DNA of 40,229 nt from Chromera velia (lineage: Eukaryota; Sar; Chromeraceae). Position 1 is the first letter of the stretch. Every line of letters starts with the position of its first letter. Location: assembly GCA_018398765.1 (NCBI GenBank), contig JAHBMJ010000311.1, positions 1-40,229 of the forward strand. Direction: 5' to 3'. The position numbers and the translations under genes were made by a program. Under the pieces are notes generated by a model, which saw nothing but the letters and a program-made list of their open reading frames with translations, did not search any database and was not told the origin of the DNA. This document shows positions 10,454 to 20,896 of the stretch, piece after piece.

Positions 10454-11086
10454 CTGCCTCCTTTTCTCTCACGGTTTGCCCTGTTCAGACAGACAAACTA
10501 CTATAATAGATGCCCTGCATACTCTAGGGTAATCTGGGTAAATGCTATTAAAATACTAGATATTTATTTTTTGTAAAAAAAAAATACTAGGCATTATTTT
10601 AGCAAACTAAAAAAAATGCTATAGAATTTTCTTAGTATATCTCATAGTAACATCTAAAATAATACAACAATAGAAGATAAAATTGTTTTAAACTGATTGT
10701 TTAGAGTAATATAAGCTTGATTAAATAAATATATAGATCGATGCTAACTTCTGAAAAGTTCATGACGAGATTGCTGTCTGATCGATGTCTCAGGTCATGC
10801 ATACCCATATATCTCTGCATTATAAGTCAATTTACTTCTATTGTTAAAAGAATGAATTGCTGAAACAGTACTAATCTTGATACTATAAAAATGCTAGGCA
10901 TTTTTTATTTTTACTATAATATATGCTCTAACATGATTTTAGAAATACTAAGCACCTATAGTGTAACATGCCCTAACTGCCCTAGTGTTTCCCTAGTAAA
11001 TTATATTTAAATGCTAGTACAATTTTAGTATTTACCTAGTAGTTTGTCTGTCCAAACACAGCAAACCGTGCTATAAAAGTTGGCAG
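10454..11086. mobile_element. Small AT-rich terminal-inverted-repeat element (MITE-like)
   Basis: A 34-bp inverted repeat, 30 of 34 positions matching, lies at 10470-10503 (CACGGTTTGC... AAACTACTA) and 11037-11070 (TAGTAGTTTG ... GCAAACCGTG). Weaker complementarity extends about 16 bp outward on both sides. The ~530 bp between is AT-rich, full of short TAGG/CTAG-type motifs, and has no ORF, as in a non-autonomous DNA transposon. I could not fix a target-site duplication. It is sandwiched between the copia LTR and the gene-derived repeat. Confidence 0.6.
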
Positions 11087-11089
11087 CAG

Positions 11090-11995
11090 GTAAGTACAGG
11101 AACATATGACTGGGTAGAGAGGGAAGAAGTTGAACGTGTATTAAGAGAAAGAGATGTAGAAGTGGGAAGCCATAAGGTAGTCCAAGACGATCACGTAAAT
11201 TATGTATTGCTGGGAGTGACGTCGCCTGGAAAAACTCTCCGGATATGGTGTGGAACGGAAACAGCAGGCCCACGGAATGGAGGAAAGAAAACTAAACAGA
11301 TTGCTGCTGCTCACGTGTTCGGTTTAGGAAAACTGAAAGGTTTTTTCTTTCATTTCTCGTCAGAGCCAGGGAAAGGGACGCCGTGGCTGTCTTGTTTAGA
11401 CAGAAGCAGCATGAGAGTGTATCTAGGAGTATATATTGTAGATGTTGTAAAATCACAGACGTTCTCGGACACGGTTCTCATACAAAGTGGAAGCTGATTT
11501 CACAGGGGCTCTTTATGCAATAGAATATGCAAGAGGGCAGATTATGAAATGGACCCGTCCTTTCAAGAAAATTCACGTACGGGGCGTATTCATGGGAAGG
11601 GGGGAAATGGAGAAGCTAGAAGAAGAGACTATGAGAGGTCTCATTTTTACCTACGGGCCCGAGTGGAAAACTCGGATGGTCGATGAGGACGAAACATGGC
11701 TCTATAGATTGCCCCTGTTGTAGGCGCATGTGTGTGGCCACTGTTTTCGTTGTAGGGGGGTGTGTGAAAGAGTGTGGCGGTGCAAGAAGTTGTTCGGTTG
11801 CTCTTTTCCCTTTGCCTCCCTGTAGAGGCGTTGGACGGCCTTGCAATGCATGTGACATCTGCTGAAGAGACCCTAGAAACGTTAGGTACCTGCAGGATGG
11901 TCAGTGCACTGCCCGTGCAGAAGCTTGTGTGGAGACTTAATTTAGAAAATAACAGACATTTGAGTGTTTTTATACTTTTTGTGGGTCATTACTAA
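11090..11995 (+). pseudogene. Unknown gene fragment, the longer copy of the dispersed repeat
   Basis: A frame from about 11093 (TYDWVEREEVERVLRERD...) runs to 11497. A one-base shift near 11486 joins it to VEADFTGALYAIEY..., which stops at TAG near 11721. After a likely intron (acceptor before about 11826) a second coding piece (EALDGLAMHVTSAEETLETL) ends at about 11940. From 11505 on it matches 1752-2468. The two copies share conserved amino-acid blocks (TRPFKKI, EKLEEETMRG, EWKTRMVDEDE/GTWLY). I recognise no domain. It may be a decayed cellular gene or a transposon-encoded protein. Confidence 0.5.
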
Positions 11996-12263
11996 GTTCT
12001 CTATTTAAAATAAAATTTATACCTGTGTGGCCGATTTCTATCTATTTTTTTATAGATTTATTGTTTTTTTCTCTATAGAAAGTCCCTACGATGTCCATTT
12101 ATGATTGAGATTACCTATAGAAATGTAATAGTAAAATATATAGCAAAGCCAACTTCATTCATTCATTCAATCATTCACATATAGCAGCAATAGTAAAATG
12201 CTACTTTAAAATAAGAACATACTTAGACACAAGAATCATATATGCTGTCTATAAATCAATCAT
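11505..12263 (+). repeat. Dispersed repeat, copy 2
   Basis: Direct-orientation partner of 1752-2468, with matching ends (starting at GGGGCTCTTTATGC, ending at ATAAATCAATCA). It differs by scattered substitutions and by one ~41-bp insertion at 12146-12186. The shared AT-rich tail after about 11995 has no coding potential. The oxidoreductase gene starts about 240 bp after its end. Confidence 0.75.
12138..12186. mobile_element. 33-bp insertion flanked by an 8-bp direct repeat
   Basis: Copy 2 carries 33 bp (12146-12178, rich in ATTC repeats) absent from copy 1. The insertion is bracketed by ATATAGCA at 12138-12145 and 12179-12186, which is single in copy 1. An 8-bp duplication suggests a tiny insertion or the footprint of an hAT-type element. 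Confidence 0.4.
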
Positions 12264-12470
12264 CCCGCTAATGCGGCCGCGCGCGTCGAGAACTTGATCA
12301 GACGGATCTTCAGATGCATGAGCTTGCATGGGGAAGGAACCCACACCATTAAAGTCGCAATTTCAACAGCTGCACGGGGTTCGAGAGGGAAACAGAATCG
12401 GCCATCTGTCACTTGAACGTCATTGCGGCACAGCGTCGGTTTGAGCAACACTTCAGTCGATCAGAAAAGA

Positions 12471-12542
12471 AGCAAGCAAGGCTGCCGTCTCTAAGTTTGT
12501 GCATGAAGCAAGCAAGGCTGCCGTCTCCAAGTTTGTGCATGA
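12471..12542 (+). repeat. 36-bp tandem duplication across the start codon region
   Basis: 12471-12506 and 12507-12542 are identical except for one base. Each unit ends in TGTGCATGA, so the duplication places an ATG at 12503 and another at 12539 in the same frame, 12 codons apart, both at the start of the oxidoreductase gene. Confidence 0.9.
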
Positions 12543-15500
12543 AAGCCGCCTTGGTGGCAGGTCTCCTTGCTGCTGCCTTCTTTGCAGCTGCACATGGGAC
12601 CGTCAAGAGACCTGTGAATGACGCTCTTGGAAGCCGCGAAGTTTTCTTTCTCTCTCCTGAGAACGCAATTATCCCGATGAACCTGAGACAGAGAAGGAGA
12701 CGGCCACGGTCTCTGGTCACAAAATGCCCTCGGATGATGACTCATGAAGAGGGACAGGCGATGCGGGTTCCTGATTTGGAAAAGGTGACAAAGATGGCTC
12801 AAGGCATCGGCAAGAAGTCAGAGGACATGAACGTTGCCATCATTGGAGCCCAGCTGTCAGGTCTCAGCCTCGCCTTTCAGCTCTCCCGCCTCCACAAAGC
12901 AAGCTGGGAGTCTACGCCCTTCAGGTCCTTCACTGTTCCTTCAGCCGACGCCCCAATCAATCAGGGAGTAGATCACGGAGATGTTGAGGCATTGCACACG
13001 TCTTCCCTCGGGGGTGTGACTGATGAAGACGCGCAGTTTGCAGAAAGCGTCGATGGCGCAACTGTGCAACGGTGCCGGCGTCTCCGTGTGACGATAATCG
13101 ACCCCAATCCTCCAGGGGAGGGGGGGGCCTCCAGCAGCAGTGCGGGGATGGTGCATCCCCTTGGGCCCTCTCTGAGACCTCTGTGGGGGGCGGCACGCTC
13201 TCTTCGGCTGTTCAGACAGCAACTGGCGGCAGCCGAAGAGCAACGACAAAAAAGTTTGTCGTAATGCTGGCCCGATTGCCTTTTTCTGTGTGTGTGCAGC
13301 TAGGCGTTTCAGTCGTGCAGGATATGTCTCTTCTCACTTGATGCAAAGGTTTTGATGACCTTCAGATTTACCTCATTGCGTATTGTGCCTCGTGGTCGTA
13401 TGGGCGTATCGTCGGGTTGGCTTGTTCACATGTAGTCCTGAGATGTTTGTGATTCAGCCAGCACCGCAGTGAGGCCAAATTCTTTTTGCATGTTGGACCT
13501 TTTGCTTTTCCATTAACCTGTGAAAGCAAAAAGAGAATCTACCACTTTCTGTGAGCATTCAAATGAAATTCCGAAACTCCTGTTTTTCTCTCGTGTGAAT
13601 GCATGCAGTGAGGCGGTACAGAGGACCGCACAAACGCGGCCCCGCCGGTGAGAAGGATGGGGAGAGACAGGAGGTGGGGGTAAGAACGGAGGAAGACGAC
13701 TATGAATCTCTTCTGCCTCTGCTGAGTGCAGAGCGTCTCCTGCGCCCTTTCCGCAACGACCGGGAAGTGAAGAATTTCAGGGGGGCCCAAGAGAGCGTTG
13801 CAGAGATTGTACGGGAAGTGATGGGAGAGGGAAGGAAAAGGAAGAAGGAGTTTGGGTGTGGAGAGGGCAAGATGAAAGTAGACAGCGGCAAAGCGAACTG
13901 GATGACACTGGGGAGGGGGAGAGAGGAGAACGCGGGTGTGGAAGTTGAGAAAGAAAGAAGAGAATGCAACGACAGTCCTTTGAGGTCGTCGGAAGAGATG
14001 GAGAGACTTCTCTTGGACCTCTCACAATCACAAGTGTTGTGTGACTCTGCAAGGAGGAACAGCGTGGGTGAGTGGGGAAGCCAGACAAAGGAAGATCGAT
14101 CAGAGATTTGGAATAAATCTTTTCCCCTGGGAGGTGTAGAAGTTCCGCTCGGCATGGCAGTCAATACACGTGATTACCTCAAGTGTCTCTGGTCAGCTGT
14201 GAAAGAGAACTTCTCGGTCTCCAGCGAGGAGGGAAGTGAAAGGAAAGAGAGAAGGAAGGGGGCATCTGAGGAATCTCGAGCAGAGTGGGCACAGAAACGA
14301 GTAGAGAACGAAAAAGACCTTGTGGCACTTCAGAGAGAAGCAGGAGGCAAATTTGACGCTGTTGTGATTGCAGCAGGTGGCGGGCTGTCGTCCTTCCCCT
14401 CTCTTCACACAGAACTTCCAATCGAATTGCATACCCTCAGGGCCCTCGCGTATCCCAATCCTCCTCTCCCTCTCCCCTCCCCCCTCTCTCTGCCTGACAG
14501 TTCCTCATTCTCGTGTCCTTCCACTGAGTCTGAAAGTGAGCCTCCTCTGCTAGCGAGACAGTCAGAGGAATCCGGAAAGCCTGGCGCTTCGGTTTCGTGC
14601 AGAGATTGGAAGAAAGCGTCTGACGAGAGAGAAGAAATGGAAGACGGAATGTTTGGGGAAATAGAGAGTCACAACGGCACGAATTCACTCGACCGTTCAG
14701 TGCACTCTCTCCCTTCGCTCGGAGTGCAGGAAACGAAAAGATGGGGTCAAGGAAAAGAAAGAGAACGAGGGAAGGTGCAAAGAAGGCTGTGTGAAAATTT
14801 TGGTGAAGTTCCAAAATTGAAAAACGCCCTGTTAGGGGGCAAGTGGATTGTGCCTTTTCACCTCCCGCGTTCGTCATTGCGGCCTATCGATGGCACACGC
14901 GCAGACAATGAAAGAGAAAAGTGGAATGCCGATTTAGAAGATAGTACACATGCAAGCTTAGCAAAGAGTGGAGTGTCAGATTCAAGCAAAGGAAGCCCAG
15001 AAGAAGAATGCCTGCCGCTGCCATGTGATTCTTTGATCCCTGCTGTGTTGTGTGGAAGTGCGAGTTCTCTCCTGCCCCTTCCAGCAGGCCATTTTGCAGT
15101 GAAGGAAGATGAGGAGAGAGGAAGAACGAGAAAGGCAAAAGCCGACGAAACATTTGAAAGTCTCAGCACGCAACTGAATGAGCTCTGGCCTGCATTCAAT
15201 TCCTTTGCATCTGCATCATCGCCCCTGTCACCCGATACAGAGGCCAAGCAAAGTCTGTCATTCCCCCCCCCTTTGGGCTACCTTGAGGCAACCCGTGTGT
15301 CCTCCTTCCGATCGAACAACGGGAAGATTCCCATTGGAGGCAAGGTCCCTTCGCGTGTGGGGTTGGGAGAGAGTCTCTGGATGGCAGGGGCGATGGGTGC
15401 CCGTGGGACGATTTGGGCGTGTCTTGTGGGAAGAGAGCTGGCGTGTGCACTTGTCAGGGGTGATCATGAAGGAATGTCTGTGGCTGAAGAGATCAGGCGG

Positions 15501-15614
15501 CCTCTTCTGACAGCAGAAGAAAGAATTCAAATGGCAAAAGATGGGGCGAAGGGCAGAGCAATGGTTGTTCGAGCACGGACAGAGCGGAAAAGAAACAGGA
15601 AGAGAAAAATATAG
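12503..15614 (+). CDS. FAD-dependent oxidoreductase, DAO/MnmC C-terminal-domain type, probably organelle-targeted
   Basis: Two exons, 12503-13253 and 13609-15614 (phase 1 junction; donor GTTTGT, acceptor ATGCATGCAG), 918 residues from the ATG at 12503 or 906 from 12539. Residues 13-32 (MKAALVAGLLAAAFF...) look like a signal peptide, followed by a basic leader (RQRRRRPRS); in algae with complex plastids that pair directs plastid import. The DAO-type FAD fold is traceable: NVAIIGAQLSGLSLAFQL at ~108-125 (the dinucleotide motif, with Q where the middle Gly is usual), RLRVTIIDPNP ending the second strand at ~200, SSSAGMVHPL, then FDAVVIAAGGG at ~500 and WMAGAMGARGTIWACLVGREL at ~840. The last motifs and the AGMVHPL box are most like MnmC, which finishes mnm5 modification of tRNA wobble uridine. 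Charged insertions more than double the usual ~370-residue domain. The exact substrate is not proven. Confidence 0.75.
13254..13608 (+). other. Intron of the oxidoreductase gene
   Basis: 355 bp. The upstream frame ends in TAA just beyond the donor and the downstream frame opens just before the acceptor. GT at 13254 is the only nearby donor in the phase that restores the frame at AG 13607-13608. The acceptor is preceded by TGTTTTTCTCTCGTG. Confidence 0.6.
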
Positions 15615-15699
15615 AAAAAAAAATTAAAATCTTGAAAAAATGTTGTAGCTTTGACTAGAGCTTTGAATATACAATTAAGTTAAAAGTTGAATTAACTCA

Positions 15700-15755
15700 T
15701 CATCATCATTATTATTATTATTATTATTATTAATATCATCATCATCATTATTAAT
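15700..15755. repeat. (ATC/ATT)n trinucleotide microsatellite
   Basis: CATCATCATC grading into (ATT)n and back to (ATC)n, about 90 bp after the oxidoreductase stop codon. Probably 3' flank rather than coding. Confidence 0.85.
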
Positions 15756-16195
15756 CAGTCTATATCATCGATTATCACGATTTTCAAACATTATAAAACA
15801 AATACCGTTTCCAACTTTGTGATGATTTCAAACAATACAACTCTAACTTAAATCTCTAAAAAATAGTAAATACTGTCACGTGGTAGTCATAACACTCAAT
15901 AGGATAAGCTAGATGGCGGCGGAAAGACTTAGTTCTAAACTGATTGACTCCAGAAGGTTTAGAAGGTTTCAAGTTAAGATCGTCAAGATAGCTCGATCAA
16001 CCTAATCCGCATCTTATTCCCTCTCATCCAATCCCTCTCCAGAACAGTCGTTTTCATCCCCGCACTTGACAGAGAGTTAAACGTGACATGCAAACAGACT
16101 AAATTCATGCGATAGGACAAACTCAAGCTACAGGACAGCAGCTACAAGACAACATCCATATCTCAGAGCCAATTCATCTGCAAGGTAGTCACAAC

Positions 16196-16803
16196 GCGTG
16201 AGGACCAAGACCCCGGCACTCAAACAGCTGCAAGAAGGGCCCGCGTCGCATCGGTACATATGGAATGCCTGAGCCCACGCTAGCGTCGCCATCCAACCTG
16301 AGTCATCCTGGCGTTTAGGAGGATCAGTGGCGGCGCACAGGGAGGAGAGGAAAGGAGAGGTAAGTCACTAGAAAGTTGTTTCTTGGAGACGGAGTTCGTG
16401 TTCAAAATAAATATGAAACGATCTCATAAGAAGTTTATGAACACAGATTCTTAACGCTCGAGCCTATCTCTAAGTCTCAATCAATCTTTCGACCTTACAA
16501 CTCTCATCTCTTTGAACTTCTCAACATTGTCAACTCTCAACAACTGTCATCCACTGACTAGAACAACTCAACAATCATCTGTGTCCCAACGTTGCTCTAA
16601 GTCTGTCTGCAACGCTTCACACAAATTCAAATACCGAATCGGCTAAGTAACGCATGCAAACCATGCATAAAGGCCTAGACCCCGGCTGATCTCGACATCC
16701 GCCATGAGGCCTGCGCTCGTCTTGGCATAAATGGAATGCCTGGATCCACACCGATCCGCACTGGCGTCGCCGTCCGACCCGAGCCGTTCTGGCGCCGCCA
16801 GGC
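16196..16803. repeat. Diverged direct repeat (about 130 bp, two copies)
   Basis: 16196-16330 and 16664-16803 share GACCCCGGC, ATGGAATGCCTG and GCGTCGCC.TCC.ACC.GAG blocks in the same order and orientation. Both are GC-rich islands in AT-rich DNA, so they are probably fragments of one repeat family. Confidence 0.6.
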
Positions 16804-17345
16804 AGTCCAGGACAATACCGTAGTATTTTAGGTGTTTGACTTGAATAGTGGGGTCAACGAAGAACCGCTCCTGGGTGGTCACTAAGCAAATCAACATTAA
16901 ATTCATGCAGGTTGCATGAATCAATTGAAAGGTTCTCATTCTAGTTCTCAGTAGGGATATCATGCACAGAGAAAAAAAAAAAGAAAATAACTCTCTTTAT
17001 TATGCAGGTACTTTTTTTTTTGTCTAAAAGAACTGTTGTTTAGCTGTTGCACGGGTGTTGTACAAGTCTTGCAAGGTGTTGCAAACAAAAAAAAAAGTAG
17101 ATAAACTCATTTTTCTAGAGATTTTTTTTTTTTGCCGTGACATGCCTAGAGTCCTCATTATAGAGTAAGATTAAACAACATGCGAGATCTATTAATTTTA
17201 CTTAACTATATAAAAGTTAGATTTAAAGTAGCTAGCTTAGTGACTAGCTTACTGATTGTGAAGATTGCAAAATTAGTTCTATTATATGAATTGTTATGCA
17301 CTGAGATAAAAAAGATGACTAGTTTTAATAAGTTGATAATAACAT

Positions 17346-19150
17346 CTTAATCTTAAGCGTGGTCTTTAGATAGTTATTTTGTTAGATTAGATTTTTTAGC
17401 TCCCTAAATCTAATATAATGATCTATCTAAAAAATTTAAAATGCAAAATAAACTTCTAGATTAGTGCTTTGTCTCTGGTGTCCAGCCATCTTATGGCGTC
17501 CAAAAAAAAGGTAAAACGAAGATAAGAACCTTAGGAAAATCTAGAAAAGGAATGTGAGCAACACTAACTTAAGCAATACCTTGCAGGTTCACGTAAACGA
17601 GGTCTCAATCCGGGGGAGCCTATCTCAATCCTACTTTGACTCTAAGAGGTTCTATTGAACATTGTTTTCAGACTTCTTCTATAGCACTTCTTCCAACTCC
17701 ACATAAATCCAACTCTATAGGTTTAATAATTTCGACTGACTTCAACTCGAACCTGCTGTAGGATGGTGCTCAGACAACATGTTGTTAAACAGGCCAAACG
17801 TAGACTTGCAAACATGTGCAGAGCTTCAAGTACGACACGTACAGGCAGATTGCATATATATGCGGCGGCAGAACATGGCATTAGCACGTGGATTCATTTA
17901 GGTTTATTCAGTCATAGCGCATGCAAAGGCTCAAAGGGCGGCGCCACAGGGTAGGACTCCATAGATCCCCCCCGGCCACAGACAAGAAAATCACGTCCTC
18001 GCGATCAGCCGAACACATCCGAGCATGCGCGAAAAGGAAAAAAGAGGCGAATGAAAGAACACGATCAACCAGACACAATGTAAACCCATGCAATCAATAA
18101 AACAGTGTTACTTGCACTTGAAAGCATATTCAAAGTATGTAGTCAAAAGAATGAAATCTCGAGCGTCCTCACACTATGACAGAGGTATTGTGAGAAAGCA
18201 GTGACACAGAAATCCCTTTAGCACCGTCATGCATTGAAACAGACATTAATTTGCATCACAAAATGAAAACACCACTAAACACCACTTAGCGTTTTTCTTC
18301 TTCATGCTCCGCCGCTTTCCAATCATATATGGAGTGATACGTTTTATGAACTTTAACTTTGTCCAAAACAGTCATCTAGACATTCACTTTAATTATTCTT
18401 CCTAGCACTGCAAAATTCTAGCATCTAGCAGTTATTAAAGCAGTGAGAATTTCACTGAGAAAGTACGTTTGTAAGGGCTCAAGGTGCATTGGCCCGCCGC
18501 TTGAGTCGCGGCTTAACCCGCCGCCGCATCTGAGTGAGATATGCGGTGGGGGCACGCTTTTTGCATAGAATTAATTCAGAATGAGATTGATGTACATTTA
18601 TGAATAAACAGACCTCAATGTTAAAGAGAGCAGTCTTCTCCTCTCTGTCATTCCCTCCTATGAATATGTATAACTAAATTACTGGTACGTACAGCCCAGC
18701 TAGTGATTAGTGCTAGAGTTCTGCCAGGCAGTGCCAGCTAACAACGTTCAAGTTGATTTTGAAGTTTGAAGTGATTCAACCTAGGATTCAATTAGTGATT
18801 CAGATCGATTTTCAGGCTAGAAAGCCAACACGGATCCAGAGCCGTGGCTTGAACAACGAACAATCATGCAGCAGTGGCCAGGGCAACAGACTCTGGCGGG
18901 CCCTGAGGGCGGGGTCTGATACCTCAGCTTAGGCTGGGGAACGCCCCGCCCTGCTAGCTCTGGCGATAGATAGACATAGCGGGAAGGCCCTAGGGCGGAA
19001 CATATCAATCAATCAATCTAGTGCATGTTCCCGATAAGTTCTAGAAAAAGTTTTCTTTAAAGTAGTTTAGATTAGTTAGATTAGTTAGATTTTTTTTTTT
19101 AAGATCTAATATGTATAATCTATCTAGCGACCACGCCTATAGACTTAATC
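17346..19150. mobile_element. Candidate 1.8-kb terminal-inverted-repeat element
   Basis: The left end at about 17355 reads AAGCGTGGTCTTTAGATAG. The right end, read on the minus strand from 19138, gives AGGCGTGGTCGCTAGATAG, so about 30-35 bp are inverted and diverged. Just outside, CTTAATC occurs on both sides (17346-17352 and 19144-19150), a possible 7-8 bp target duplication. The interior has no ORF over about 65 codons, so it would be non-autonomous. The spacing of CTTAATC from the two ends differs by 2 bp, which weakens the case. Confidence 0.4.
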
Positions 19151-20107
19151 ATGTTTAGCAGCAAAATTTATAGATTGTGATGAAGTATACCAAACTCAGG
19201 CTAAGCGGTGGACTCACACAGCTATATAGTAAGATTTCTTCCATAAAAATTTCTAGAAAGTCTTCAATCTTAATTAAATTGCATGTGGTGTAAAAGATTA
19301 ATTGACCTCCCATAAAAACAAACGTTCAATCAAAATAATTTGAGCGCTGACGGGATTGGTGACTGAAAGGCAACCAGGAACTTGAAAGCAAACGCTCATT
19401 TCATTAAGGTCAGTATCAGTGACAAGCTTGGTCATCGGTCGACCCGATCATCGACCCTCGCGCCACACAGCGAACAACGAACCCTAGCTGAAACACCGAC
19501 AGACAGCAGGTGCTGGCCAGTGAAAGAGCTTTTGAAGACGTTGCATCTCTCATTGAATTAATTACAACAATGAGCCAGGACTCTCCAGCCTGTCTCATGA
19601 CAGCTAGTGCCGCGACCAACCAGCTTGGAGCAGACGGACACCTAGGCAGACGCACTACCGCCCGGTGGGGTCAACAAGGCCATCCCCGGACCGTCAAAGA
19701 TCCTTCGCGCACCGCCGATCGGCTCTCTCGCTCCGGGCCCGGCCCACTCACACGCACACGCACCCCCATGCCCCCGTTTCCTGAATGCGCGGCAAGAATT
19801 CCCGGGGCAGGGGGAGGTGCTGCCCTCTCGGCTCCTCCTGCCACTACTCTCCTTTCAATTGCTGCTGTTGCACCGACAGCTGCTGGAGAGGGGGACGGAG
19901 ACGGCGCCCGAGAGGACGGACGCTTCCCGACGCCACTGCTGCCACGCAGGGGCACACCCACACCCCTGACAGTGTCCCTCTCCCTGCCCACACCTGCCGA
20001 GGCCGCGGCTGCGTTTTGGAATGCAGAGCGGCTGAGGTACATGGGTTGGGAGTTGGGAGGGGCACAGCTGGTGAGTTCCCGAATCTGCGTGAATACACAC
20101 ACACACA
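19151..20107 (+). other. Possible plus-strand exons, unresolved
   Basis: A plus-strand frame from 19510 (ASERAFEDVASLIELITTM...) becomes Pro/Arg-rich after about 19660. At 20021-20073 there is an exon-like block with acceptor TGGAATGCAG and donor CTG|GTGAGT, which could read RLRYMGWELGGAQL. The assembly gap follows at once, so no gene model can be completed. The DNA before 19500 is AT-rich and shows nothing. Confidence 0.25.
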
Positions 20108-20229
20108 NNNNNNNNNNNNNNNNNNNNNNNNNNNNNNNNNNNNNNNNNNNNNNNNNNNNNNNNNNNNNNNNNNNNNNNNNNNNNNNNNNNNNNNNNNNNN
20201 NNNNNNNNNNNNNNNNNNNNNNNNNNNNN
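20108..20229. other. Assembly gap (122 N)
   Basis: Runs of N preceded by (CA)n and followed by 16 G. Simple sequence on both sides probably stopped the assembly; the gap length may be nominal. Confidence 0.95.
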
Positions 20230-20675
20230 GGGGGGGGGGGGGGGGAACGAAGTCATACATCGACAGCAGAAACATTTTTCTGTATGGCTTTCTTTCTTTG
20301 AGGTTGTACGCGGAGTGCATGCACGAAGAGAAGAGAAGGCACGGACGGGAAAGGAAAGCCCTTACCTACGTTCACACACCTATCCATTCCCAGTCTGCCT
20401 GCATCCTTCTTTTTGTTTGCTTCTCTCTACATGTCCTTGTTGACTTCAAAGCCCCCCCCCTCAGGGCTCCTCAATCGCTTTTGCTCTGTCGTTCAGTTGA
20501 CCATCCAATCGTGTCAAAAAATGAAGAGAAGAGGGATTGAAAGAGAAGTGGCCAAACAGACAAAGCGCGAATTGGCATTTCTTGCACGATGGGAACAAAG
20601 TCTGTGCACACATAAGAGAGCAAAATCCTCCCTAGACCAACACACACAGACAGAAACACAGATAGACAGATTCAC
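20230..20675. other. Non-coding stretch after the gap
   Basis: Starts with poly-G, then mixed sequence with short simple repeats. An exon-like AGGATGCAG|GCAGACTGGGAATGG on the minus strand near 20390 could end the big gene, but nothing supports it beyond the acceptor. Confidence 0.3.
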
Positions 20676-20730
20676 CTCCTGTTCTGCCAACAAAAGTCTC
20701 TGGTCGATTTCGGAGAGTTCCTCTCGGGTC
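20676..20730 (-). other. Orphan coiled-coil exon candidate
   Basis: An ideal acceptor (TTCTCTGTGCAG) opens a 55-nt block encoding TREELSEIDQRLLLAEQE and ending at GAG|GTGAAT. Composition and splice signals match the big gene upstream, but it needs a phase-2 join that the terminal exons I chose do not give. It may be an alternative 3' exon or belong to a longer gene reaching the assembly gap. Confidence 0.35.
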
Positions 20731-20896
20731 CTGCACAGAGAAGGAAGGAAGGAAGAGAGAGAGAGAATGAAGAGGGCCGATAAATATATTTTTCCTTGTC
20801 TTCTTTTCGGAGAGAGAAGAATTTCCCCCACATGCAGGTAGCAAGGGAGGGAAGCAGAGGGGGAAGAAGTGGACATCCAGCAATGTCAAGGAAAAT

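Larger units (their letters stand above)
15615..17340. other. Long non-coding region
   Basis: AT-rich DNA with many stops in all frames and homopolymer tracts (A and T runs of 9-12 at 16970-17130). The only structured parts I see are the trinucleotide repeat at 15700 and the diverged direct repeat at 16196/16664. A 106-codon minus-strand ORF (16963-16643) lies over the second repeat copy and has no recognisable motif; I do not count it as a gene. Confidence 0.5.

Noticed and set aside
13700-15530. Several minus-strand ORFs of 80-154 codons
   Set aside because: They lie opposite the oxidoreductase exon; its Glu/Arg-rich codons give open Ser/Leu/Pro frames on the other strand.
18460-19000. GC-rich islands as tRNA or other RNA genes
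   Set aside because: I could not fold a cloverleaf or find A/B boxes by eye; a covariance-model search would settle it.
20021-20073. Plus-strand exon before the gap as a firm gene call
   Set aside because: Good splice signals, but no consistent upstream frame and the downstream side is lost in the N gap.
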